A DNA stretch of 64,000 nucleotides from Opeltia flavorubescens. Lineage: Eukaryota; Ascomycota; Lecanoromycetes; Teloschistales; Teloschistaceae. The notes under the pieces were generated by a model. That model did no database searches. It saw nothing but the letters and a program-made list of their open reading frames with translations, and was not told the origin of the DNA. A program made the translations under genes and the position numbers. Of the stretch, positions 10,528-20,024 are shown piece after piece. Position 1 is the stretch's first letter. Each line of letters starts with the position of its first letter. The DNA lies in the NCBI GenBank assembly GCA_000442125.1, contig KE546970.1:496001-560000 (forward strand), given 5' to 3'.

Positions 10528-11707
10528 TCAAGCCACTCCTCCCTTTTCCTCTGCTGCTTTTGCTACTACAATGTTGCTTGGTACATAATGGCCTCCAGAG
10601 TTTCTGATTATGGTCTGCCACCACATTGGCATAGACCTTAGAATCCACCCAAAATGCCAAGCAGCGTCCGGCACGAATACCATTCCACTGCTCCCGCTAA
10701 TAATCTTTTCGTAAATCTTCTCCGCTACTGTTTCCGGCTGTTGCCAGGGAGACAAGAACGTCGACGGATTGTTGATGCCATCAGTCATGCGGGTTCGCGT
10801 CCAGCTGGGACAAACGCAAATTGTTCGAACTTTCGGAGCGTTGTATCGCAATTTTAGCTCTGCCGCCAGACCTTCATGGAGCGCAACGGCAGCCGACTTT
10901 GTACATGAATAGGGGACAATTGAAGGTGCTGGAGCCCCTGCGGCTATTGATGCGATGGTGACAATGGTGCCGTGGTTAGCCGCGACCATTGCGGGGACGA
11001 ATTCTCGAATGAGGCGGAAATGGCTAAGGATATTGACTTCGAAGACCTTGGAGACAGATTCCTCGGTAGTGTTCAAGAGAGGGAGGCCAGCGCCGCAGCC
11101 CGCGTTATTGATCAAAATGGATGGCACACCGACTTGAGAGCGGACCAAGGCGCAACAAGCGGAAACTTCTTCAGGGGAGACGATATTGCACTTGAAGAAG
11201 GACACATTGGGCGCTGTGTCTCTAGTCAATAGCTAGCATGTAAAGCGGTAAAAGGGGATGCAGACGGGGTTCAAAGGTCAACGGCTGGATATCGAGAACC
11301 GCAACCTTGGCGCCCCGCTCCTGAAGGAGAAGTGCGACCAATTTGCCTATCCCATCGCTGCCTCCAGTGATGACAATAATCTCTTTATTCCAATCATAAT
11401 TGGAGCTGTTCCAATTGTTGACAGAAGCACCACTTAAAAAGTTGTTGATCCACCGTAGAATACCCAAGTAGACAAATAGCTTCAGTCGATTGAGGGCGAC
11501 TTCATGGCCCGCGGTAATGATTTGGCCTCGTCGCGAGTAATGGCTCAAGAGGAGGGCCGGCAGGGTCAGACTCGGGTTCAATGCAGTGTTTTTGAACAAG
11601 CGGAGGAGGAGGTCGGCAGTGAAGCCTGGTCACTGTCAGAAATATCGTACTGTCATTTACAGGAACGATATACCCTCTCTAGGTAGCCAACTTTTTCTGA
11701 CTGGCAT
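10528..11707 (-). CDS. membrane-linked short-chain dehydrogenase
   Basis: Three exons (11707-11674, 11625-11266, 11219-10528) give 361 residues. The first exon is only 34 nt, and joining it yields MPVRKSWLPREGFTAD, a normal N-terminus for this family. The fold shows TGGSDGIG (NAD(P) site), NNAG, Ser in TIASIAAG and YSCTK (YxxxK active site), so all catalytic residues are present. The hydrophobic N-terminal 60 residues suggest anchoring to ER or lipid droplets, as in the SDR16C/HSD17B11-13 group, which oxidises retinol-like or steroid-like alcohols. The substrate here is unknown. The second intron (11265-11220) needs a CTAGAG acceptor to hold frame, because the better TAG two bases earlier would shift it; treat that junction as approximate. 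Confidence 0.85.
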
Positions 11708-12173
11708 TGTCTTCGGTTGTAGGCAAACGATTGTCTATTCTGGAACATCTCGACATTCGTTCTGTCTCCATGCGCAAAGTGGTCCAGCGTCTCGGTAATA
11801 TTATGATCCAGACCCGAAGTTTGCCAAGACGCCAAGAATATCTGGACCAATGATCATGTAAGCATGACTCTCCCATGAAATGTTCGCTTCCTCACATTGG
11901 AACGACGTCAGGCAACTACTTCCGATGGTCGATGACAAAAGTCGTGTCCAATAGGGGGCGGGGCACACCCGCAAAACATCGGACAAGACTTTTGTCATCG
12001 ACCCTCGTTCTATATCTTCATTCTCCCCTCAGAACTTTCTTGAAGATTGGCAATATCATATTTGGAGACCCTACAATCATGTGATAACTGCAGACAATCT
12101 TGGACAAGCAATATCTGAATTTCTATCCTAATTCATCCTACTTGCTGAAAAATCTGATGTAGCTACTTGTGCC
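11708..12173. promoter_or_regulatory. upstream region of the SDR gene
   Basis: This 466-bp gap lies between the SDR start (11707) and the con-6 stop (12174); both genes read leftward. It holds a long imperfect inverted repeat at 11927-12003. Small ORFs on both strands cross that repeat and have mirror-like products, as expected from a palindrome and not from genes. Confidence 0.55.
11927..12003. repeat. 23-bp inverted repeat, 31-bp loop
   Basis: Arms at 11927-11949 (from GGTCGATGACAAAAGTC) and 11981-12003 (ending GACTTTTGTCATCGACC) pair over 23 bp with one mismatch; the outer 17 bp match perfectly. The loop is G-rich (AATAGGGGGCGGGGC). It lies 220-296 bp upstream of the SDR ATG. It could be a regulatory palindrome, a hairpin in the con-6 3' UTR or a tiny MITE remnant. 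No target-site duplication is evident. Confidence 0.9.
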
Positions 12174-12597
12174 TTACATATCATTAAGCTTCTCTTTTGC
12201 CGCCTGCTTGGTAGACTCGGAAGAATTGTCGTTGTTGATGGTTGCTTTCAGCCCGCCAGCGACTTGATTGGGATCTGCATACCGGTCAGCCAACCTAGCA
12301 ATAGGGCAAAGAAGGAAAATTGGAAAACTAACTCTTGCTAATATTCTGCTCTTCTTTGCCGTAGAATGGTTGGTCAGGCATGCTTTCAAGGACTTCCTTG
12401 GAGTGTGCTTTAGAAGCTTCTGATGTGTCTGAATGTCATGCTGTCAGTGGGGTCACAGGAAGCAAGGCGCCGTGTCCGTTATGGAAACGTGGGCACAGGC
12501 ATCTAGGATAAGCAATGGGAATTTACATACTCGGATTCGAAAGATTTGCTTTGTGGCCAGAGGCCGCATTGCTGACATCTTCGGCGGTATTTTGCAT
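12174..12597 (-). CDS. con-6: Con-6 conidiation protein
   Basis: Three exons (12597-12531, 12428-12333, 12274-12174) with introns of 102 and 58 nt give 87 residues. The small, polar product holds two copies of the Con-6 motif. The first is SNPNTSEASKAHSKEVL and the second NPNQVAGGLKATINND followed by SSESTKQAAKEKL. Con-6 family proteins accumulate in conidia and are lost at germination in Neurospora; their molecular role is unknown. The first copy is shortened at its start (GHKANL in place of GGLKATL-like), as is common. Both introns cut inside or next to the repeats with phase 1 at each junction, which confirms the splicing. Strong developmental regulation is expected, but I identified no element that proves it. 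Confidence 0.92.
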
Positions 12598-14280
12598 TGT
12601 GAAGGCTGCAAGGAATCAAACAAATACAGTGGATTTTGCAAGGGTGAATTCTTGGGTATCGAATCTATGTATGTAAGAGTCTGAATAGTTGGATCACAAA
12701 TACGGATCTTTCGTACTCTGTGTCATGACCAAGGTTCTGAGCGGGGGCTCTTCATGACGCCAGTATCCACCGCAAGTGGAAAGTGATGTAGGTACGTACG
12801 CCATCATAGCATCCTAAGCTAGACTGCTATAGAATTCGATTGTCGTGCAACATACGTCAGAAGCTATCCAGATCCTGCTTCCATAAGCAGCATTGGTACC
12901 AGATCTGTTTCCGGTCTACCAGTACAAGCAAGTCAATGGGAGAAAGAGTAACCTCGACTCGTTTCGAGGATGCAGCTGGCAACCTCCACCCACCCCTCTC
13001 AAGCTGTCACATCTCAATATAACAATAAGCCACCCCACGGCGATGGTCGTCCCAACGTCGATCGTCTCTAGTGGTGGGTCTCTGGAGGTTGAACAATAAT
13101 GGCTGAAGGTCGTGCCGTACGCTTCCAGGCCATTCATCTGGATGCGAAGTCCCCTAGACATGATCCAGGATCAGTGGTGCCGCTACTTTAACATGGTACA
13201 CGCCATGCATGCCGTGTCACACGTCCTCTGACCGACCTACCTGGGACCTGCATATATCCTTCTACCAGCTCCACGTCTAGGCGTCGCCAATCTTGCCGCC
13301 TTGCCTTTTTAGTCCCTCCACTACTACATCCTATACTCACTCCTTACCCTCGCTATGTCTTGCTTCAACCACAGACGCCCTTTTACTCACAGTCTATTTA
13401 GCAGTAACTCGCCTGCTTACCCTTTGCATACACTCCTCACGGTTGTTCACTGCCTTGCTTTTATCATTATAGTGTCTTCATGGCTCCTTGCGGTGAATAT
13501 AAGCACCATCTGCATGTCCGCGAATCTTGCATAGGGCTCCGTGGCAAGATCAGAGAAGCAAAGACCTTTCTCCTTTCTGCTGTCATTTTTCTGTGGGCTG
13601 CCGCGTCTCTGCTCTATCTGGACTATGCTCTCCACCTTCAAGCGGCTTCTTTCCACTCTTTCTAGAAAACTTGTGACCGTGCGGCTTGCTGCTTCGTTGC
13701 AAGACTTTCCGTTTTTGACTTCTGCCATGGCTTTCAAACCAGAAACAACTCCATCACTGCCATTTGTGAGAGGTGTGCTGGTATTTGTACCACGAACTTC
13801 GCTCAGTCTTTCCCTTCATACCGACTTACATGAGAGCACGTTTTTCTATGCCATCGTGATTCAGGACTTCGAGTGATCCGTTGACTCTGCTGACTCGTCT
13901 ACTGCGGGTCACCCTGCAACATGTCGGAGTCCTGTTAAGATGGAGAGTTGCCGGAAACCGGAAACAATGGAAGACTCGGCTGGCAAAAGCCCGCAGAATG
14001 GGGTGCGTTGAAGATGGGGTGCATCGTCGCTGTTGGTACCTTGCATCCTCGGTTTGGGAGTTGCAGCTATTAATCTCCTCGATCGGATGGCTGCCGGCGG
14101 CCATCATCGGAGGATCACGATTTAATTTACTCCTTGTGGAGGTGAGACTGGATGTCAGTCATCTAGGTGTATAAGACAAGCTCCTCGCAGTCCCTTGGAG
14201 ACATCATCAGACCGCTTGCCTCCCCCCCTCTCGTTCGTCCCTCAGTCAACGTACTAACCAAGCAGATTGTACATTCTACG
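12598..14280. promoter_or_regulatory. long divergent upstream region
   Basis: This 1.68-kb gap lies between con-6 (-) and the mucin-like gene (+). Pyrimidine-rich tracts occur near 13250-13470. The last 70 bp before the ATG at 14281 are very C/T-rich (TCCCCCCCTCTCGTTCGTCC), typical of the leader of a highly expressed fungal gene. ORFs at 13447-13876 and 13826-14174 overlap in antisense and show no family features. Confidence 0.5.
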
Positions 14281-15790
14281 ATGCACCTATTTGTTTCCTT
14301 AGTTTGGGGCGCCTTTTTGGCGTTTGCCATTGCTGCACCAGAGCCAGGTAAGTCCCATTTTGTTCATTTGCAACACAAGAAACGGATACAGGCCAGCCAT
14401 TATAACAGTGGCGACCGCTGTCTTCATTGGAGGAATGATTCTAATTTCTCCCAGTTGAGCATGCCGCTTTGCATCACAGGCCACCACACGGACCAAAGCC
14501 TTGTAACGAAACAATTCCCCCTTACCCGTACTCGTCCAGTGTTGGCCCCATCAGTACGGGTTCTGGGACTCCCATATCTGCGACGGGAGTCTCTAGCATA
14601 AGCTCAGGCGGCTCGTTAGGACCCACTGACTTTTCTTCATCCACTGGTCCTTTCAGTACAGGGTCTCTAGGACCTACCGGCATTTCCAGCAACTCCAGCA
14701 CAACGACATCATCTGCCCCTTACGGGTTCCCCAATACGACCACGGCCGGTCCAACAGGCACTGGAGGGACTGTCTCTGCCATAACCCCTACATCCAACTC
14801 GAGTGTTCCTGTATCGTCCACTGGCACCAGTGATACATATTCCTATCCATATATCTATACCTTCACATACCCTTCCTACAGCTCCACGAGCGGGTCCTCA
14901 ACCATTAACACGACCTCGACGAGTACTGTGGGTCCAATTTCGACTGGAACTAGCGGTCCTTTATCGACTGGAACCAGTGTCAGTTCATTCAATCCATTCA
15001 GCACCGGGACCGGGGGTACTCCAACCACATCGAATCCGCCTTTTGCTAATTCTACTTCCACTCTGGGACCGATCAGCACAGGCGGAACTGCGGCTCCAAG
15101 TGGTACAACAACGACTATCATATACAGCTTCTCCAATACCAGTTCGACCGTCGGGCCCATCAGCACAGGGGGCACTGGTAGTCCCACTGTTGCCACGTTC
15201 ACTACATACCCAAGCTCCAACTCCTCTTCTTCAACCCTCAGTCCTATTGAGACTAGTGAAACTGAAGTGTACCCAAGTCCAACTTATCCAGTCTACACAT
15301 ATGATCCGTATTCCTACGATCCTTACCCATTTACCCCTCTGACCACCTCGGCTGCAGCGAGCACAACGACGGTGACAAACACCATCATCGCCACCGGAAC
15401 GCTCACAAGTACCATTAGCTCATCTTCTAATGTCACCAGTGGATCGGTCACTTCGACTTATGGTCCTTCGTCTTCGATTTCACCAAGCAATAGCTCGGTT
15501 ATCACCGAGGACCCAATTACTGCTTCCCTCTCTTCCTCTCTTTTCATTACGCCAAGCACATTCACTACAAGCACCAAGTACACCCCGTCCTATTCTACAC
15601 AGGCTCAACCAACCGAGTACTACTACCACCATAGACGCCCCCACCACTGGAACCATCATGTGAGTTACCCCCAAACAACCCATTGGGGTGCATATGTATT
15701 GACCTAATTTAGCCACACTATGAAGGAGATGATTACCCATACGACTATGATTCCGGCGACGACTACGGCTATGGATATGACTGGGACTGA
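14281..15790 (+). CDS. secreted mucin-like Ser/Thr-rich protein
   Basis: Three exons (14281-14347, 14455-15659, 15713-15790) give 449 residues. The 107-nt first intron (GTAAGT...TCCCAG) must end at 14454; the later CACAG at 14479 would break the frame. A signal peptide (MHLFVSLVWGAFLAFAIA) is followed by about 340 residues dominated by Ser, Thr, Gly and Pro. These contain repeated VGPISTG and related units and many NxS/T sites, so heavy O- and N-glycosylation is likely. The end is unusual: a His/Trp cluster (HHRRPHHWNHH) followed by a tail made almost only of Tyr, Asp and Gly (DDYPYDYDSGDDYGYGYDWD). No GPI signal is present. A wall-associated or released adhesin or mucin is the best guess. 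Confidence 0.85.
14525..15265 (+). repeat. degenerate coding repeats (GPISTG units)
   Basis: At least five copies encode VGPISTG, LGPISTG or related units at uneven spacing, linked by Ser/Thr runs. Codons differ between copies, so the array is diverged. The opposite strand shows a spurious open frame rich in Val, Pro and Leu. Confidence 0.7.
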
Positions 15791-16132
15791 TGGACTCCCA
15801 AGCCATGAGAGTTAGATTCGGTTGGTCACCAACATCGCCGTGACGAACAAAGGGAGAGCGGAAAGCAAGCGATTGAAGGTGGGAAAGGGACGGAAGTTTT
15901 CGTCGACTTGTCATTTGCTTTCTCATTTTAATGAGAGGTTGTGTAATAGAAAAGTTGAGCCATGTTCCTCGGAGCAAGAATCCAATGAGTACGTGAGGCC
16001 AATGTACCAAACGTGAACGGTAATGCAATGATGTACCGTACACTCGTCCTCGTGTCCCCCATGCAATCGATAACTCCCACCGGCGCCCCACCAGTCTTTC
16101 GTGCCTGTTACTTCTTGCCTGAGATCAAATCT
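15791..16132. other. convergent 3' gap
   Basis: This 342-bp gap lies between two gene ends. No coding sequence or repeat is seen. Confidence 0.55.
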
Positions 16133-16710
16133 CTACAGAACAAGAAGGCCACCCGCCAAGCCCAATGCTCCTGCGCCCACAGCCAGCCAAGCACTAATCT
16201 TTTGCAGCGACCCTGAGCCCGTGGAGTTAGGCGCTACCCCTCCTCCAGCCCCTCCACCAGTCGACCCAACGGTGCCACTGCTATCTCCTCCTCCACCCGA
16301 AGCACCACCAGAAGTGGCTTCCCCAGTCCCAGAGGCCATAGCGCTCTGGGAAGCACTGCTCATCATGGCACCGCTAGATGTGGGAGAGGCCATCATCATG
16401 GTCGCACTCGAGCTCATCATGCTGGAATCCATCATCATGGACGAAGCAGTCATCATTGCGGAATCGGCTGTCATGGCCCCAGATTCCATCGCTCCGGATG
16501 CCATTGCTGAGGCAGAGGTCGCAAGACTGGCTGCGCTATTCATTGCTATGCCTCCAATTCCTCCTTGCCGCTCTTCAATCTATAGTATTTAGGTCAGTAC
16601 AGATCGTAAGGACACGGTGTGCGGAAGGAGCGTACATTCGCAACAGCTGCAGAAGAAGTCCCATAGGCGTAGAGTAGAGTGGCAAGAAACGCCGAGGTAG
16701 AGAAATGCAT
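16133..16710 (-). CDS. Met/Ser-rich GPI-anchored wall protein
   Basis: Two exons (16710-16636, 16579-16133) with a 56-nt intron give 173 residues. The signal peptide is about 22 residues (MHFSTSAFLATLLYAYGTSSA). The mature part is short and dominated by Ala, Ser, Met and Gly. A central block carries many Met clusters (MMTASSMMMDSSMMSSSATM and SSGAMMSSASQSAM). The protein ends with a hydrophobic segment running to the last residue (SAWLAVGAGALGLAGGLLVL) after a Ser/Gly-rich region, the pattern of a GPI-attachment signal. The Met clusters recall the Met-rich copper-binding stretches of Ctr transporters and bacterial copper proteins, but metal binding here is only an idea. It may simply be a low-complexity wall protein. 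Confidence 0.82.
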
Positions 16711-17861
16711 CTTGACTGAGAGAATTCTTGTAGAAGGGGGAGATTATAATAAGAAAAGTGAATTGAAATGTGGTCCAAGACTATATGGTCATATAAGTGA
16801 AATGTGATCCCAGGAAGAGCATTCTCAAGAACCGCTGCGATGACCATAGGCGGGGATAGCACCACGGCATGATGTCAAAAGCTGCATGGGAAAGGATAAA
16901 AGCGATCATGATCGCTGAGAGACGTCCACAATCGGCAATCTGGAGAGTGTGAGGATGTAGATGTCATTGCTGCGCTCGAATAGGTAGGTGGCAGATGATC
17001 TTTCCCTCCGATTAAGGCGATTGAAGGAATTAAAGTTCGGGCCGAGGCGGCAGGATCGCCAAGATCCTTGCATTACCGATGCTACACCATTGCGGAATCA
17101 CCCCGCACACATTTCGTTGTTTCAGCATATGAGACTCAAGTTATTGCTTAGGATATCCTTCAGATATCATACTGTGCAATCGACAGTTGATTATAGCTTC
17201 ATCAAGCTCATCTTACATGCCATATATTTAGCCAATACCGACTTTGAATTTTCATCGCTCGGCCGTATGAGGGAAGCACAGGCGCATCATCACTTTCTAC
17301 GCTTTGTTATGGCATCCTCCTTGATCGGAATCATCGAGAGATCGAGTAAATAACCCACTGTAGACGAGCCACACTTCATGACATGAATATTGCAATACGC
17401 CCTGCTTCTCTCCTGTTCATGTCTTATCCTCTACCTGTTTCGGTGCAGTCGTGGAAATCTACCATTCTACTTCGCTTCATGTGCACTTCATGGCTGACCC
17501 TGGATAAAGAAACGGATTACTTTCTTTATGTCTTCTTGGCTAGAAGAAAGTCTTCTGACAATGCGCATTCTCCATTCATCTCGCCACGCTTTGTTCGCTC
17601 TTCTTCTTTCATGGCCCTCAATCTATCATGTCACGCTTTCCTATTCCCTCATTTCTTTTTCGCCATCCGTCGCTGTGCAGTCGAGTCATCTCCAAAATAT
17701 TGTTTTTGTTGTTCTTGTTGTGAAGCCGGTCTTCTCTGCGACTCCTTGATTTTCCTTTTCATCTGCTTCAGCTGTCATTTGTCCAGTAGTTCGCGACATA
17801 GCTCTGTTTCCTACTTTGTTACTTTGCCTGGTTGAGTTATATCTCACGCAGCACACACAAT
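16711..17861. promoter_or_regulatory. divergent upstream region with long leader
   Basis: This 1.15-kb gap lies between the GPI protein gene (-) and the gene at 17862 (+). A perfect 16-bp palindrome (AGCGATCATGATCGCT) occurs at 16901-16916. From about 17400 to 17830 the plus strand is strongly pyrimidine-rich and holds an ATG-started 150-codon ORF (17383-17835) that stops 27 bp before the next ATG. Confidence 0.55.
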
Positions 17862-18998
17862 ATGGTTGGCCTTCGCCTTGACTTTGCTCCGGCTCAGCCG
17901 TCGCACCTTCGTTATGCTTTCACCCCTCGGTCACCAGCAAGTCCTCTTGAGTCCACGGCCAAGCGAATGTGCTATACGAAGAGTGCTTTGGACTTCGACA
18001 GTTCAAGCGACTCCGCCCCCTCAATCAATTCACAGACAAGCAATCCGCCATCGTCTCCTTACAAGTGGATGTGGTACTGCCACCAATGCCGCACTGGCTA
18101 CGAGCTTGGGGTCACCAGAAGATGCCTTGTTGACGACCACCAACTATGCTATGGGCAGCCGATCAAGAAGCGTTCCAAGAAGAACGGCAAGAAACATCGT
18201 TCGTGTCAGAGTGAATTCGATTACGCTGGTTGGCAAAATTACGGAGCATGGAAAAGAAGTCAGAATAGGCAAGAGTTAGAAAACAAAGTACAGGCCGAGC
18301 GTAACTGTGCAGCTTTCTGTGACTGGCCAAGCCAGTGTCGCTGGACTAATAAGCAGAAGCAGCCGCATCTGGAAGGCTGTGAAGAGATTGCCAAGCAAGT
18401 CGCTCCAGAGACTCGTGAAGAAAGCGCTGCCAGCACAAGCGAGGTTATCATCCCAACGCAAAAGTCTAATGATGGTACAATTTCTATCATACGAAGTGCA
18501 GCGAAGAGACTAAGCTCTCAGTGGACGTCGTTACTCTCGCCAATCGAAGAGGAACCGGCTTCCGATTCTATCGAAGGTTTCCTCAGCTTAGCCAGAGCAA
18601 GTACGAATCCTACGACAGCATCTGAACAAGCCCATTTCCTATGTCAAGAACACCAAATGTCAGATAGCGATCTCTTTGTTGAGCCCCTTCAGATTGCACA
18701 GGAGATCAGCAATACGGCATCAACTGTTGAGACGAGCAATGCCAGAAGTAACGCTTTCGGATTGGACTTTGACTTTGGGTTCAACTGCGAGGTGGAGAGC
18801 GAAGAAACATCATCCATCACAGAAGGACTACATGAACTTGTAGCCGGTACAGTGGGAATCGCTCTATCGGTTCCATCTCCGTTTTCTGTTGAGAGACAAG
18901 AATACAGTAGGAGATGCGTTTTTATGCCGCCTACATCGCGGACGAAGCTGCAGGATCAGCCTTCGGACGGGAGGAGAACGTCTGCGAAATCAATATAG
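17862..18998 (+). CDS. uncharacterised protein with Cys/His motif
   Basis: This is a single exon of 378 residues from the ATG at 17862; the frame is open upstream only with TTG. Residues 65-100 hold a compact Cys/His cluster (CHQCRTGYELGVTRRCLVDD, then HQLC) that may bind one zinc. A basic patch (KKRSKKNGKKHRSCQSEFDY) and a short conserved-looking AGWQNYGAWKR segment follow. The rest is polar, Ser/Glu-rich and likely disordered. No membrane segment or signal peptide is seen. A nuclear protein is plausible from the basic patch, but I know no named family with this layout. Its 5' leader is unusually long and pyrimidine-rich, which hints at translational control. Confidence 0.72.
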   Translation: MVGLRLDFAPAQPSHLRYAFTPRSPASPLESTAKRMCYTKSALDFDSSSDSAPSINSQTSNPPSSPYKWMWYCHQCRTGYELGVTRRCLVDDHQLCYGQPIKKRSKKNGKKHRSCQSEFDYAGWQNYGAWKRSQNRQELENKVQAERNCAAFCDWPSQCRWTNKQKQPHLEGCEEIAKQVAPETREESAASTSEVIIPTQKSNDGTISIIRSAAKRLSSQWTSLLSPIEEEPASDSIEGFLSLARASTNPTTASEQAHFLCQEHQMSDSDLFVEPLQIAQEISNTASTVETSNARSNAFGLDFDFGFNCEVESEETSSITEGLHELVAGTVGIALSVPSPFSVERQEYSRRCVFMPPTSRTKLQDQPSDGRRTSAKSI

Positions 18999-20024
18999 TA
19001 CCAGTGTAATCATAATGATGAAAACATGTATAAGTAGTAATATGTTCGCATACGTAACTAATTATTTAATGCATCGCCCCAATCCCCGTCGCCCACCTAG
19101 TCCTTCTCGCCCGTGTGAGCTTCCATAACTCTCGTTTCCTGTCATGACATCCCATCAGCCACCTCTCTAGCGCACATTTCTCCTCACCCTCTTCCCATCC
19201 TTTCCATGTCCACAAGAAAGCTAGCTATTTGATCGCAGCAAACCGATGGGAACCTACCTCATCAACCACCCATCAGCCTTTTCGCCCATCGGTGGCCACA
19301 ACCGTCCTTCGCTCTTAACCCTCGGCTCGCATCCGCACCACCCATCCTCGGGATAAGGTAGCATGACGAGGGAGATATGCTCTCCACAACCATGCCAAGT
19401 CGTACCTTCTGCCAGATTTCAAAAATTGATAAGCTTGGATACGATATAAATCTTAGAAAGTCTCTTACGCACGGCATGTCCGACATGTGGCTTTCGTACA
19501 CATTTTATTGAACCTTGAAAAAAAGCGGGTCTGGGTTGTATGATTCCTTCGGAAACCTCGTGCGAGGTATTTGTGCCTTTGTGTGCAGCGATAGGAAATT
19601 TTGAGACAGCATACCTTGTCACGAAGAGAAAAAGATGGTGTGGAAGATGACTACTGGTCACTGCTCATGAGATGCGATGTGGACGCCACCGCATGGCTGT
19701 CAATGAGGCGTATAAGAGATTGATCATTCCCCAAAAAGGCACCACATTATGTCGAATACAGATATTCACAATGGGCTGCTCTACTAGCTTTACTGGAACA
19801 TCATCATTAAAGCTGATAAGAATAATGTCTTCGAACCTTCAGGCGACGAAACTGCAACCTCAAGTATTAAATCCAAATAAACAGTAAATTTGTTTGCTCA
19901 AAAATATACAATGGTATCATATGCTCGCTAAAAAACTCTCGACAGCAAGATAGCCAACCAGGTGGCCTTCCTCAGGACCCTGTCTTCAATGAAGTCGTTC
20001 TCACATCCGAACCTCTCCGTCATT
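18999..20024. other. convergent gap, no gene recognised
   Basis: About 1 kb lies between the ends of two convergent genes. Small ORFs near 19262-19887 show no domains. C-rich patches occur at 19078-19120 and nothing else stands out. Confidence 0.5.

Noticed and set aside
11927-12003. Bacterial-type intrinsic terminator
   Set aside because: The host is a fungus with RNA polymerase II genes and no T-tract follows the stem.
13447-14174. Genes in the gap before the mucin-like gene
   Set aside because: The ORFs overlap in antisense, are Ser/Leu-rich from pyrimidine tracts and lack family features.
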